Shown here: positions 1 to 7,616 of the stretch, in pieces
Layout of the letters: each line of letters starts with the position of its first letter
How positions within the stretch are numbered: the stretch's first letter is position 1
Origin: Lachnospiraceae bacterium
Lineage (GTDB): Bacteria; Bacillota; Clostridia; Lachnospirales; Lachnospiraceae
Assembly (NCBI GenBank): GCA_902363835.1
Contig: CABJBM010000002.1
Coordinates: 1 to 64,000, forward strand
DNA: 64,000 nt
Reading direction: 5' to 3'
Notes under the pieces: generated by a model
What the model was told of the DNA's origin: nothing
What the model saw: only the letters and a program-made list of their open reading frames with translations
The model's database searches: none
Program-made: the position numbers and the translations under genes

Positions 1-57
1 ATACCTTACAGCGTGGGACTTTCACCCACCGAACTTCAAGCCCTTTGCTGGGCGCAC
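1..57 (-). mobile_element. Group II intron, 5' end (runs off the window)
   Basis: Read on the minus strand from 57, the sequence begins GTGCGCC and soon contains GGTGAAAGTCC flanked by GTGGG/CCCAC. This is the usual look of the start of domain I of a bacterial group II intron. Only the first 57 bases are present; the rest, including any reverse transcriptase gene, lies outside the window. The intron starts about 13 bases after a strong terminator hairpin (71-117), and insertion behind terminators is known for class C introns. The class itself cannot be decided from this stub. Confidence 0.65.
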
Positions 58-70
58 CCTATTAAACAAA

Positions 71-117
71 AAGCGGCGGAACTCTTCCGATCTGACTGAC
101 CGATAGTTCCGCCGCTT
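71..117 (-). terminator. Intrinsic terminator
   Basis: A perfect 13-bp stem (71-83 with 105-117) is followed on the minus strand by TTTTTGTTT. It would end the transcript of the small gene at 295-561 and lies directly upstream of the group II intron boundary. Confidence 0.8.
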
Positions 118-294
118 GATTTTAAGGCTTATAAAATTTACATGGGATGGCATTTCTTTAAAAACATTATACAGAATCTCTTTGGTCCACTCTTGGATAC
201 TTAAGAAATGATAACATCCTTTTATTATTTTATTTTAGCTGGGAATCCATTCGTATCTTCCCGGAAAATCCACTCCCTTCTCATCAATGAAATG

Positions 295-561
295 TTAGAG
301 AAAAGACATTCCATTCTTATATTCTTGAAGATCTGCCCTCTTTACCCGATTAAACTCTTCCATTTCATCTTGGCTCGTTTTTCTAATCTCCATGAACTCA
401 AATTCATCGCAATAACTTAATTCTCCATGAAGATAAAATTCTGCATAACTTTCCACATCAGAGAATTTACTGCCATAATAGTTCGTATGAACATCCGGCT
501 GCCAATCCGGAATAATATAAATCTCATTACTATAACTGGTTTTAATATTAACTCTTAACAT
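295..561 (-). CDS. Small hypothetical protein, possibly cut short by a stop codon
   Basis: This 88-residue protein starts MLRVNIKTSY at 561, chosen because AGGAAAGGA lies just upstream; a longer frame to 606 has no such site. It is acidic, has no membrane segment, and I recognise no family. The frame stops at TAA (295-297) but then stays open for 19 codons (HFIDEKG...GRYEWIPS) to a second stop at 235. The extension reads like protein, so the first stop may be a nonsense mutation. Terminators lie on both sides (637-678 upstream, 71-117 downstream), which suggests a single-gene unit. Confidence 0.6.
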   Translation of the reverse strand: MLRVNIKTSYSNEIYIIPDWQPDVHTNYYGSKFSDVESYAEFYLHGELSYCDEFEFMEIRKTSQDEMEEFNRVKRADLQEYKNGMSFL

Positions 562-636
562 AAAAATCCTTTCCTGGCTGTAGATTTTAACTGCATTTCT
601 TTGCACCTAGAAACTTTTTTTCCTAAAATCTAATAA

Positions 637-678
637 AAAACAGAGGGATCAAGTCTTTCAACCTAATACCTCTGTTTT
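637..678 (-). terminator. Intrinsic terminator
   Basis: A 10-bp stem (637-646 with 669-678) is followed on the minus strand by a run of T. It begins four bases after the stop codon of the small gene at 682-822, which supports that gene being real. Confidence 0.7.
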
Positions 679-681
679 ATA

Positions 682-822
682 TCATATAATATAATCCGCT
701 AGTTTATCCTCTAACGGTGTAATGAAGACAATATGTTTAAAAATGCCTAAAACAAAGGATTTTTGCATATTCTTCTTTGTACCAACATAACTATCTCCAC
801 ATACCCCTTTATAAGAAATCAT
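682..822 (-). CDS. Small hypothetical protein (46 aa)
   Basis: A 46-codon frame begins MISYKGVCGDSYVGTKKN and ends LEDKLADYII. It starts with ATG at 822 behind a weak purine-rich site and stops right before a terminator hairpin. I do not recognise it. It could also be the surviving C-terminal part of a larger decayed gene, since the region upstream is AT-rich and shows no other gene. Confidence 0.4.
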   Translation of the reverse strand: MISYKGVCGDSYVGTKKNMQKSFVLGIFKHIVFITPLEDKLADYII

Positions 823-949
823 ATCTCTTGATTTCTAAAATATAACCATTAGTTCAATTCAAATGAAAAAAATCCACATTTTGAAAACTGAAAACATACA
901 TTTTTTGCCCTCGATTTATTAAGTGTCCAATCTCTATAAGTTATAATAT

Positions 950-977
950 AAGCCGCAAGCTTTTATGCCTGCGGCTT
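950..977 (-). terminator. Hairpin after tRNA-Ala
   Basis: An 8-bp stem (950-957 with 970-977) lies just downstream of the leftward tRNA-Ala. The following sequence is AT-rich rather than a pure T run, so termination strength is uncertain. Confidence 0.5.
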
Positions 978-987
978 ATTGTCTCCA

Positions 988-1060
<73 letters not shown>

Positions 1061-1151
1061 GTATGGTCGAAAACCCTTTATTTGTCCGGATTTCCAGCAT
1101 TTTATTTTTTAAATCTACTTCTTCTTTAAGGGGTTGTTTACCGGACAGCTT

Positions 1152-1176
1152 GCTCTCCCAGCTGAGCTATACCCCC
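1152..1176 (-). repeat. Partial duplicate of the tRNA-Ala 5' end
   Basis: These 25 bases are identical to the 5' third of the neighbouring tRNA-Ala (1036-1060), 116 bases away in the same orientation. The match covers the acceptor 5' strand and D arm and then stops. Short inverted repeats (GGACA at 1143-1147, TGTCC at 1178-1182) flank it. It cannot form a tRNA and looks like the scar of a tandem duplication or of an insertion at the tRNA. Confidence 0.8.
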
Positions 1177-1274
1177 ATGTCCGCTATTATAGCAAAGCAT
1201 TAAAAAAATTGCAACAACATATTGCAATTAATTTTTAAAATGTTATAATACCTTCAGAACATTTGCATATAGTT

Positions 1275-1384
1275 GTCTTCAGGGCAGGGTGTAATTCCCG
1301 ACCGGCGGTAAAGTCCGCGAGCGCAAATTGCGCAGAATTGGTGTGATTCCAATACCGACAGTATAGTCTGGATGAAAGAAGATG
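1275..1384 (+). ncRNA. FMN riboswitch (RFN element)
   Basis: The aptamer shows the conserved RFN blocks in order: TCTTCAGGGCAGGGTG, CCGACCGGCGGTAAAGTCC, a variable hairpin, GATTCC, CCGACAGTATAGTCTGGATG and AAAGAAGA. It lies upstream of ribU and should turn the gene off when FMN is abundant. Confidence 0.95.
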
Positions 1385-1417
1385 TGTTAAATAGTGATAA
1401 TACACCTGTCTATTTTT

Positions 1418-1446
1418 AACACCTGAAAGACATACTTTCAGGTGTT
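1418..1446 (+). terminator. Riboswitch expression-platform hairpin
   Basis: A perfect 12-bp stem (1418-1429 with 1435-1446) sits between the FMN aptamer and the ribU ribosome binding site (AGGAGG, 1458-1463). The upstream GTGTTAA (about 1384-1390) can pair with its left arm as an anti-terminator. The tail is ACTTATTTTC, so it may act on termination, initiation, or both. Confidence 0.7.
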
Positions 1447-1470
1447 ACTTATTTTCAGGAGGATTGAATT

Positions 1471-2148
1471 ATGAATATGACAAAGAAAACAAGCAAACTC
1501 ACTCTCATGGCTATGCTTTGTGCCCTGGCCTTTGTGGCGGTTGTGGCAATCCGGATTCCCTTAATCCCCATGCTGCCTTTCCTGCAGTATGAACCAAAGG
1601 ATATTATTATCCTTACGGGAGGTTTCCTGTTCGGCCCAATGTCCGCGGCACTGATTTCCGTTATCGTATCCTTTGTAGAGATGTTTACCATCAGCGGCAC
1701 CGGAATCATCGGACTGATCATGAACATCCTCTCAACAGTGGCATTTGTCTGCCCGGCGGCTTATCTCTATAAGAAGCAGCATTCCCTGTGGGGCGCATTT
1801 CTCGGCATGGTGGCAGGCACCCTTCTCATGACCCTGGTCATGGTTTTGTGGAACTACCTCATCACCCCCATTTACATGGGATACCCCCGGGAAGCCGTAG
1901 TCAAACTCCTTCTCCCGGCATTTGTTCCTTTTAACCTTTTAAAGGGAGGAATCAACACGGCCCTGACCCTTCTGATCTATAAGCCACTTGTTACCACCCT
2001 AAGAAAATCCAATCTTATGATTCCCGCTTCAATGGATTCAGCAGACTCTCCTCAAAAGCGGAAGTTCAATCTTGGCATGACCCTTATTGCAGCGGTCATC
2101 CTAATAACCTGTATTTTGGCTGTCATGGCTATGAAGGGAATCATATAA
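1471..2148 (+). CDS. ribU: ECF transporter riboflavin-binding subunit RibU
   Basis: This 225-residue, strongly hydrophobic protein is the S component of an energy-coupling-factor transporter. It binds riboflavin in the membrane and works with shared EcfA/A'/T subunits encoded elsewhere. The N-terminal KLTLMAMLCALAFVAVVA helix, the RIPLIP segment, the FLQYEPKDIIIL segment and about six membrane spans match RibU proteins. The last ~40 residues add one more hydrophobic segment. The start at 1471 has AGGAGG at good spacing. The FMN riboswitch directly upstream fixes the substrate as riboflavin/FMN. A hairpin at 2165-2203 ends the unit. Confidence 0.95.
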   Translation: MNMTKKTSKLTLMAMLCALAFVAVVAIRIPLIPMLPFLQYEPKDIIILTGGFLFGPMSAALISVIVSFVEMFTISGTGIIGLIMNILSTVAFVCPAAYLYKKQHSLWGAFLGMVAGTLLMTLVMVLWNYLITPIYMGYPREAVVKLLLPAFVPFNLLKGGINTALTLLIYKPLVTTLRKSNLMIPASMDSADSPQKRKFNLGMTLIAAVILITCILAVMAMKGII

Positions 2149-2164
2149 TCAAAGAAACAGCAAA

Positions 2165-2203
2165 AGGCGGAAGGATCCCCGGCAGGGGAAAATCCTTCCG
2201 CCT
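2165..2203 (+). terminator. Intrinsic terminator after ribU
   Basis: A 12-bp GC-rich stem (2165-2176 with 2192-2203) is followed by CTTTTAG. It may serve the converging sugar operon as well. Confidence 0.75.
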
Positions 2204-2292
2204 CTTTTAGTTATTAACCTTTAATTATTTTTCAATTATTACCTTTTTGCTATTTCTTCCGGCGCCATTGCTCAGAAAAACCCATGATATGT

Positions 2293-3771
2293 TTATCCAA
2301 ATGGATTCTCCGTCTTATAAAGCATCCCCTTTGGCTGGTTAAATCCGATCTCTTCCACCCCAAGGTATTTAAACACCTCAAATATGGCCTTTCCGTAATG
2401 TCCGAAAGCGACCGCTCCATGGTGAGGGAAGTTCTTCTCAATCAGCACATGGCGGTAAAATCTTCCCATTTCCGGAATGGCAAATACTCCGATGGAACCA
2501 AAGGAACGGGTTGCAACGGGAAGCACCTCTCCCTGGGCGACGTAAGCGCGAAGCAAATTGTCTGCGGTGCTCTGGAGACGGAAGAATGTAATATCACCGG
2601 GAGCAATATCCCCTTCAAGAGTTCCCTGGGTAACCTCCTCAGGAAGCGCTCTTGCCATGATCATCTGGTATTTCATGGAACAGGCGGAAAGCTTTCTGGA
2701 GCAGGTGTTTCCGCAGTGGAAGCCCATAAAAGTATCCTGGTATGTATAATCATATTTCTCCTTAATATCCTCATGATACATATCTGCCGGAACCGTATTA
2801 TTAATGTCAAGCAGAGTCACGGCATCCAGGCTTACACAGGTTCCGATGAACTCGCTGAGGGCTCCGTAAATGTCCACTTCACAGGAAACCGGGATGCCCA
2901 TGCCTGTCAGACGGCTGTTTACATAGCAGGGAACAAAGCCGAACTGGGTCTGGAATGCCGGCCAGCATTTTCCTGCAATGGCAACGTATTTCCGGTATCC
3001 CTTATGGGCTTCCACCCAATCCAGCAGGGTCAGTTCGTACTGGGCAAGCTTTGGAAGGATCTCAGGCTTCTGATTTCCTTCTCCCAACTCTTTTTCCATA
3101 TCTTTTACCACATCCGGAATCCTTGGATCATCTGCATGCTTATTATAGGCCTCAAATAAATCCAGCTCAGAGTTCTCTTCAATCTCAACCCCCAGATTAT
3201 AAAGCTGTTTAATGGGGGCATTACATGCTAAAAAGTTTAACGGACGAGGGCCAAAGCTTATGATTTTCAGCTGGGACAGCCCTACCAGGGTTCTGGCAAT
3301 GGGAAGGAATTCTTCGATCATGTCGGCACATTCCTCTGCTGTTCCCACCGGATATTCCGGTATGTAGGCTTTGACATTTCTAAGCTTTAAATTGTAGCTT
3401 GCATTTAACATTCCGCAGTATGCATCCCCACGGCCCTGGGTTAAGTTATCTCCGCTTTCCTCTGCCGCCGCAATAAACATGACCGGTCCGTCAAAATGCT
3501 TTGCAAGAAGGGTTTCTGAAATCTCGGGCCCAAAGTTACCAAGATATACAACCAGCGCATTGCAGCCAGCCTTCTTTATATCCTCCAAAGCCTGGACCAT
3601 GTGGATCTCGCTTTCCACAATACAGACAGGACTTTCGTAAATATTTCCTGCATCATACTTTTCACTGTATGCCTTTACCAGCGCTTTTCTCCTGTTTACG
3701 GATAAGGATTCCGGGAAACAGTCCCTGCTCACCGCTACGATTCCTACCTTTAATTCCGGGATATTATTCAT
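2293..3771 (-). CDS. L-fucose/L-arabinose isomerase family protein
   Basis: This 492-residue protein belongs to the fucose/arabinose isomerase fold, which interconverts an aldose and its ketose with a divalent metal. The start MNNIPELKVG at 3771 is chosen because AGGAGGAG precedes it; upstream in-frame codons extend into non-coding sequence. The first half has the nucleotide-fold-like segments NALVVYLGNFGPE and VMFIAAAEESGDN; the C-terminal half has EVDIYGAL and MGFHCGN, typical of the family. It is the last gene of a four-gene leftward operon with a xylulokinase-like kinase and a transaldolase. The context points to pentose or 6-deoxyhexose use, but the exact sugar cannot be told. No transporter is encoded nearby. 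Confidence 0.8.
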   Translation of the reverse strand: MNNIPELKVGIVAVSRDCFPESLSVNRRKALVKAYSEKYDAGNIYESPVCIVESEIHMVQALEDIKKAGCNALVVYLGNFGPEISETLLAKHFDGPVMFIAAAEESGDNLTQGRGDAYCGMLNASYNLKLRNVKAYIPEYPVGTAEECADMIEEFLPIARTLVGLSQLKIISFGPRPLNFLACNAPIKQLYNLGVEIEENSELDLFEAYNKHADDPRIPDVVKDMEKELGEGNQKPEILPKLAQYELTLLDWVEAHKGYRKYVAIAGKCWPAFQTQFGFVPCYVNSRLTGMGIPVSCEVDIYGALSEFIGTCVSLDAVTLLDINNTVPADMYHEDIKEKYDYTYQDTFMGFHCGNTCSRKLSACSMKYQMIMARALPEEVTQGTLEGDIAPGDITFFRLQSTADNLLRAYVAQGEVLPVATRSFGSIGVFAIPEMGRFYRHVLIEKNFPHHGAVAFGHYGKAIFEVFKYLGVEEIGFNQPKGMLYKTENPFG

Positions 3772-3847
3772 TGTATCACTCCTCCTGTTATTTTCAGGCA
3801 TTTCTTTTTTCATACATATGCCTGCTGATTTTATTGTTAAATTCTTG

Positions 3848-4474
3848 TCAAATAGACAGATTTTCTCCTGATATGCCGATAAAGGCATGTTCCGGGAGTC
3901 CGCCTTCCTTATGTCCCATAAGCCATTTGTTCTTGGCAAACAGCAGTCTGTCCTCTTCATTCACAGCTTCCCCGGCAGGCTCCAAATCCGTATTGGTATC
4001 CTTTGGCAGGATCACCACACAGCGGAAGCCGCTCTCGTCCACATGGCAGGGGGCGTAATGAAGGGTCGTTGCGTAAACCTCGATCACGGTTCCTGCAGGA
4101 ACCAGGAATGCTTCCATTTTACCTGAATCGTATGTATAATCCGGAGCAATATCCTGCTGCCTTCCTAAAATCAAAACCAGATCCGTTACTGCAATATTTA
4201 CCTCTGAATTTCTGTGATACTCCACCGCGTTCAGCTTTTTATTATGGCCGTTGCAGTAGCCCACCTGAATGGGCAGCTGGCCAAACAGCTTTTTTTCCAT
4301 TTCCTTAGAAACTGCCAGCTCCTCCAATTCCCTTACGGAAGGCACATAAATCACCTCAGCCGGAAGGGGAGTCTCCTTCATTTTTTCCAGCAGTTCTCCT
4401 GCATCATACCCTGTAACCACTTTCCCATAAGTGAGAAAGGCAGGATCTGTCACTGGTTTAATTGATAATCCCAT
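3848..4474 (-). CDS. DUF4867 family protein (cupin-like)
   Basis: This 208-residue protein resembles DUF4867 proteins of Firmicutes, which often lie in sugar operons and have no proven function. The motif region VPAGTVIEVYATTLHYAPCH and the pattern of short beta strands suggest a cupin-like barrel, which fits a sugar isomerase, epimerase or mutarotase role. That is inference. The start ATG at 4474 has GAGAGGGAA upstream. It sits between the transaldolase (19-base gap) and the isomerase (76-base gap), so it very likely acts in the same pathway. Confidence 0.7.
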   Translation of the reverse strand: MGLSIKPVTDPAFLTYGKVVTGYDAGELLEKMKETPLPAEVIYVPSVRELEELAVSKEMEKKLFGQLPIQVGYCNGHNKKLNAVEYHRNSEVNIAVTDLVLILGRQQDIAPDYTYDSGKMEAFLVPAGTVIEVYATTLHYAPCHVDESGFRCVVILPKDTNTDLEPAGEAVNEEDRLLFAKNKWLMGHKEGGLPEHAFIGISGENLSI

Positions 4475-4492
4475 GATTTTCCCTCTCTTTTC

Positions 4493-5146
4493 CTATTCTC
4501 CGAATACAGCCAGGTAATCTTTTTTAAACTTTTCGATTCCCTGATCTGTAAGGGGGTGCTGTGTCATTTGAACCAGCACCTTATACGGCACTGTTGCAAT
4601 ATCGGCCCCTGCCCTTGCGCAGTCGATCACATGAATGGGATTGCGCACGCTGGCCGCAATGATCTCTGCCTCAATTCCATGTACCTGGAATATCTCCATA
4701 ATGTCCTCAATGAGATCAATCCCAGGCATGGAAATGTCGTCCAAACGTCCCAAAAACGGGGATACATAGGCTGCTCCTGCTCTTGCCGCCAAAAGGGCCT
4801 GGGCAGCGGAAAACACCAGGGTGACGTTGGTTGGAATTTTTTCTGCGCTCAGTACCTTCACCGCCTTTAAGCCTTCCCCGGTCATTGGAATCTTCACAAC
4901 CATGTTGGGATGAATGGCTGCGATTTCCCGGCCCTCCTTTATCATGCCTTCTGCATCCACTGTGGTGGCCTTCACCTCTCCGCTGATTGGCCCGTCAACA
5001 ATGGAAGCGATTTCCCCGATTACCTGCTTAAAATCACGCCCTTCCTTTGCAATCAGGGACGGATTGGTGGTAACTCCGCAGATGATCCCCATTTCATTGG
5101 CCATTTTAATTTCTTCTACATTTGCCGTATCAATAAAAAAACGCAT
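4493..5146 (-). CDS. Transaldolase, small (TalC/FSA-type)
   Basis: This 217-residue protein is a short-type transaldolase of the fructose-6-phosphate aldolase family. The Schiff-base lysine is Lys85 in VVKIPMTG, and the DTANVEEI and GVTTNPSL motifs are intact. Position 131 is Phe ([11 protein letters not shown]), where true fructose-6-phosphate aldolases have Tyr; Phe at this site is the transaldolase state, so transfer of dihydroxyacetone units is the more likely reaction. AGGAGGAGG lies upstream of the ATG. It links the products of the neighbouring kinase to the pentose phosphate pathway. Confidence 0.88.
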   Translation of the reverse strand: MRFFIDTANVEEIKMANEMGIICGVTTNPSLIAKEGRDFKQVIGEIASIVDGPISGEVKATTVDAEGMIKEGREIAAIHPNMVVKIPMTGEGLKAVKVLSAEKIPTNVTLVFSAAQALLAARAGAAYVSPFLGRLDDISMPGIDLIEDIMEIFQVHGIEAEIIAASVRNPIHVIDCARAGADIATVPYKVLVQMTQHPLTDQGIEKFKKDYLAVFGE

Positions 5147-5180
5147 CGTGTCCTCCTCCTGTTTTTTCTTTTGACATGAT

Positions 5181-6704
5181 TTATAAAGCTGAAAGCTCTT
5201 TATAGCTGTCCTTTAAATTCTCATAAAGCCGTTTGTACAGCTGATGATATTTTTTATAAAGGCCGGCCTGTCTTTCTTGTGGTCCTGTAGACTTATCCTC
5301 AGAAATCAGGGCATCACAGGCAGCTTCCACGCTCTCATAGATCCCGCATCCCACCCCGGCCAGAATAGCGGCCCCAAGGGCCGGTCCCTCTGTCTGGGCA
5401 ACGGTTTTTACGTGGCAGTCATACATGTCCGCCAGCATCTGGCGCCAAACCGGGCTCTTTCCGCCGCCGCCGCATGCCATCATCTCTCCCACGCTGATTC
5501 CCATTTCCTTTAGAATGTCATTGCAGTCGCTGAGAGAATAAGAAACCCCTTCCATGATTGCCCGCAGCATATGCTTTCTTGTATGTATGGCTGAAAGCCC
5601 AAAAAATACGCCCCGGCAATCCGGGTCCAGATGAGGGGTTCTCTCTCCCATTAAATAGGGAAGATAAATAAGCTTATCGCTTCCTGGCTCCACCTGGCTT
5701 ACATCCCTGTTAATGAGATCGTAAACATCAACTCCCTGTTTTTGGGCTTCTTCCACATAATCCTGACAGAAATTGTCCTTAAACCATTTTAAGGAAAGCC
5801 CTGCGCCCTGGGTCACTCCCATTACATGCCATGCTCCGGGAACTGCACAGCAGCAGGTATGGACCCTGCCCTTTGGATCAATGGTAACCTGGCTGCTGTG
5901 GGCGAACACGACTCCTGAGGTACCTATCGTGGTAAAGGCTGTTCCATCCTTCACAACTCCTGTACCGACTGCAGCCGCCGCATTGTCTCCGGCACCTCCC
6001 ACCACCTTTGTTTCCGTGGAAAGGCCGGTCCTCTCTGCAATCTCAGGAAGAAGGGTCCCAGTCACTTCACAGGATTCAAACACTGTCCCCAAAAGCTTTG
6101 GATCAATATCCAGCTTATTTAAAACTTCCTCAGACCAGCACCTTCCCGGCACATCCAAAAGCTGCATTCCGCTGGCATCGGAAACCTCGGTTGCATAAAC
6201 TCCGGTCAGTACCTGACGGATATAATCCTTGGGAAGAAGGATGTGCCTGCACCTTCCATAATTCTCCGGTTCATTTTTCCTCACCCACAAAATCTTGGCA
6301 GCCGTCCAGCCGGTAAGTGGCGGATTGGCCGTAATTTCAATCCAGCGCTCTTTTGGCATAAGCTCCAGCATGTCTTCCACCTCGGCTGCGGTCCTCTGAT
6401 CGCACCAGATAATAGACGGACGTATTACTTCATTCTTTTCATCAAGCATCACAAGCCCGTGCATCTGGCCTGAGATTCCGATCCCTTTTACATCTTCTTT
6501 TAAAACGCCGGATTTAGTCATAACCTGGGAAAGGGTATCAAGAACTGCCTCCCTCCAGTCTTCCGGCTTTTGCTCTGCCCAGCCATTCCGCGGCTGGTAA
6601 AGGGGATATTCCCTGGATGAGGAAGCAACCACACAGCCTTTGTCATCAAACAAAACAGTCTTTGTCGCCGAAGTCCCCACATCAATTCCAATCAGATAAT
6701 TCAT
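5181..6704 (-). CDS. xylB: Xylulokinase-like FGGY carbohydrate kinase
   Basis: This 507-residue protein is a full-length FGGY kinase that phosphorylates a ketose, most like D-xylulose, with ATP. The N-terminal [15 protein letters not shown] phosphate-binding motif, the [10 protein letters not shown] segment and the C-terminal [17 protein letters not shown] motif match XylB. It is the first gene of the leftward sugar operon and has AGAGGAGG before the ATG. A possible -10 element (TATAAT) lies in the upstream gap. The partner isomerase is fucose/arabinose-like rather than XylA, so the in vivo substrate may be another ketose such as ribulose. Confidence 0.85.
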   Translation of the reverse strand: MNYLIGIDVGTSATKTVLFDDKGCVVASSSREYPLYQPRNGWAEQKPEDWREAVLDTLSQVMTKSGVLKEDVKGIGISGQMHGLVMLDEKNEVIRPSIIWCDQRTAAEVEDMLELMPKERWIEITANPPLTGWTAAKILWVRKNEPENYGRCRHILLPKDYIRQVLTGVYATEVSDASGMQLLDVPGRCWSEEVLNKLDIDPKLLGTVFESCEVTGTLLPEIAERTGLSTETKVVGGAGDNAAAAVGTGVVKDGTAFTTIGTSGVVFAHSSQVTIDPKGRVHTCCCAVPGAWHVMGVTQGAGLSLKWFKDNFCQDYVEEAQKQGVDVYDLINRDVSQVEPGSDKLIYLPYLMGERTPHLDPDCRGVFFGLSAIHTRKHMLRAIMEGVSYSLSDCNDILKEMGISVGEMMACGGGGKSPVWRQMLADMYDCHVKTVAQTEGPALGAAILAGVGCGIYESVEAACDALISEDKSTGPQERQAGLYKKYHQLYKRLYENLKDSYKELSAL

Positions 6705-6814
6705 CCTGATACCTCCTCTAAAGATCTCTTATTCAGATTATAATATACATACCTAAAAAAAGCGTGCGCTTATTTGTCCAAGTAATAGCACTTTCTTGCC
6801 TTTTATGCCCGCAG

Positions 6815-6866
6815 GCAATGAGCAGTGCAAAACAGGGCGGGAGAAGATTTCCCAGCTGCACTGCGG
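6815..6866 (+). repeat. Structured dispersed repeat, short copy
   Basis: The sequence starts GCAATGAGCAGTGC and ends GCTGCACTGCG, so its ends pair (GCAGTGC with GCACTGC). It shares start, AAACAGG.CGGG block, AGATTTC block and end with the copy at 14368-14501 but lacks that copy's internal long hairpins. It lies upstream of the acetyltransferase gene. Confidence 0.7.
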
Positions 6867-7009
6867 ACTTATGGCATCATAAACACAAGAATATCTCCTT
6901 GCCGCCCATTACAGTACATCCGATTCCATGGACATTTGCAAAAGTACCGGTTATAATAAAGAAAAAAGAGGCTGTCCGCCCGGCAGCCCCATTCATTAAG
7001 GAGGTTTCC

Positions 7010-7615
7010 ATGGATTTAAGAGAAAAAATGAAAAGCGGAAAGCTTTATGACTGTGTTGACGAGGATCTGGTGGCAGAACAGGCCGCCTGCCTGGAAATCC
7101 TTTATGATTTCAATCAGACCCGTCCGTCCCAGAGCCAGGAGCGGCAGGACATCTTAAAAAAGCTCTTTGCCGAAATCGGAAAAAACTGCTATGTAGAGCC
7201 CCCGCTCCGCGCCAACTGGGGAAAGCACGTTCATATGGGAAATGACGTGTACTCAAATTTTAACTTAACGCTTGTGGATGACGCCGATATCTACATCGGA
7301 AACAACGTCATGTTTGGCCCGAATGTTGTCGTGGACACTGCCGCCCATCCCATCCGCCCCGATATCCGTAAAAAACAGATCCAGTTTAACGTGCCTGTTA
7401 CCATTGAAGACAACGTGTGGATCGGAGCCGGGGCCATCATCCTTCCGGGAGTCCGCATCGGGGAAAACAGCGTGATCGGAGCCGGAAGCGTAGTGACAAA
7501 AGATATTCCTGCCAATGTGGTAGCCTATGGAAGCCCCTGCAGGGTCATAAGAGAAATCGGCGAACGGGATATGAAGTACTATTTCAGGGACTGGGAAATC
7601 GATTTAGAGGAATAG
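7010..7615 (+). CDS. Maltose/galactoside O-acetyltransferase family protein
   Basis: This 201-residue protein is a left-handed beta-helix acetyltransferase that moves an acetyl group from acetyl-CoA to a sugar or similar acceptor. The hexapeptide repeats run from about residue 75 (DADIYIGNNVMFGPNV) to about 170 (GAGSVVTKDIPANVVAYG). The N-terminal MDLREKMKSGKLYD segment is typical of maltose acetyltransferases. The start at 7010 follows AAGGAGG; the frame upstream is open but runs through a repeat element and is not coding. It converges on the OLD nuclease with one base between the stop codons. Confidence 0.85.
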   Translation: MDLREKMKSGKLYDCVDEDLVAEQAACLEILYDFNQTRPSQSQERQDILKKLFAEIGKNCYVEPPLRANWGKHVHMGNDVYSNFNLTLVDDADIYIGNNVMFGPNVVVDTAAHPIRPDIRKKQIQFNVPVTIEDNVWIGAGAIILPGVRIGENSVIGAGSVVTKDIPANVVAYGSPCRVIREIGERDMKYYFRDWEIDLEE

Positions 7616-7616
7616 G

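Noticed and set aside
2284..3159. 291-codon plus-strand frame
   Set aside because: It lies wholly opposite the sugar isomerase gene, has no family signal and no ribosome site.
6764..7009. N-terminal extension of the acetyltransferase frame
   Set aside because: It runs through the dispersed repeat; the strong AAGGAGG site and homolog length place the start at 7010.
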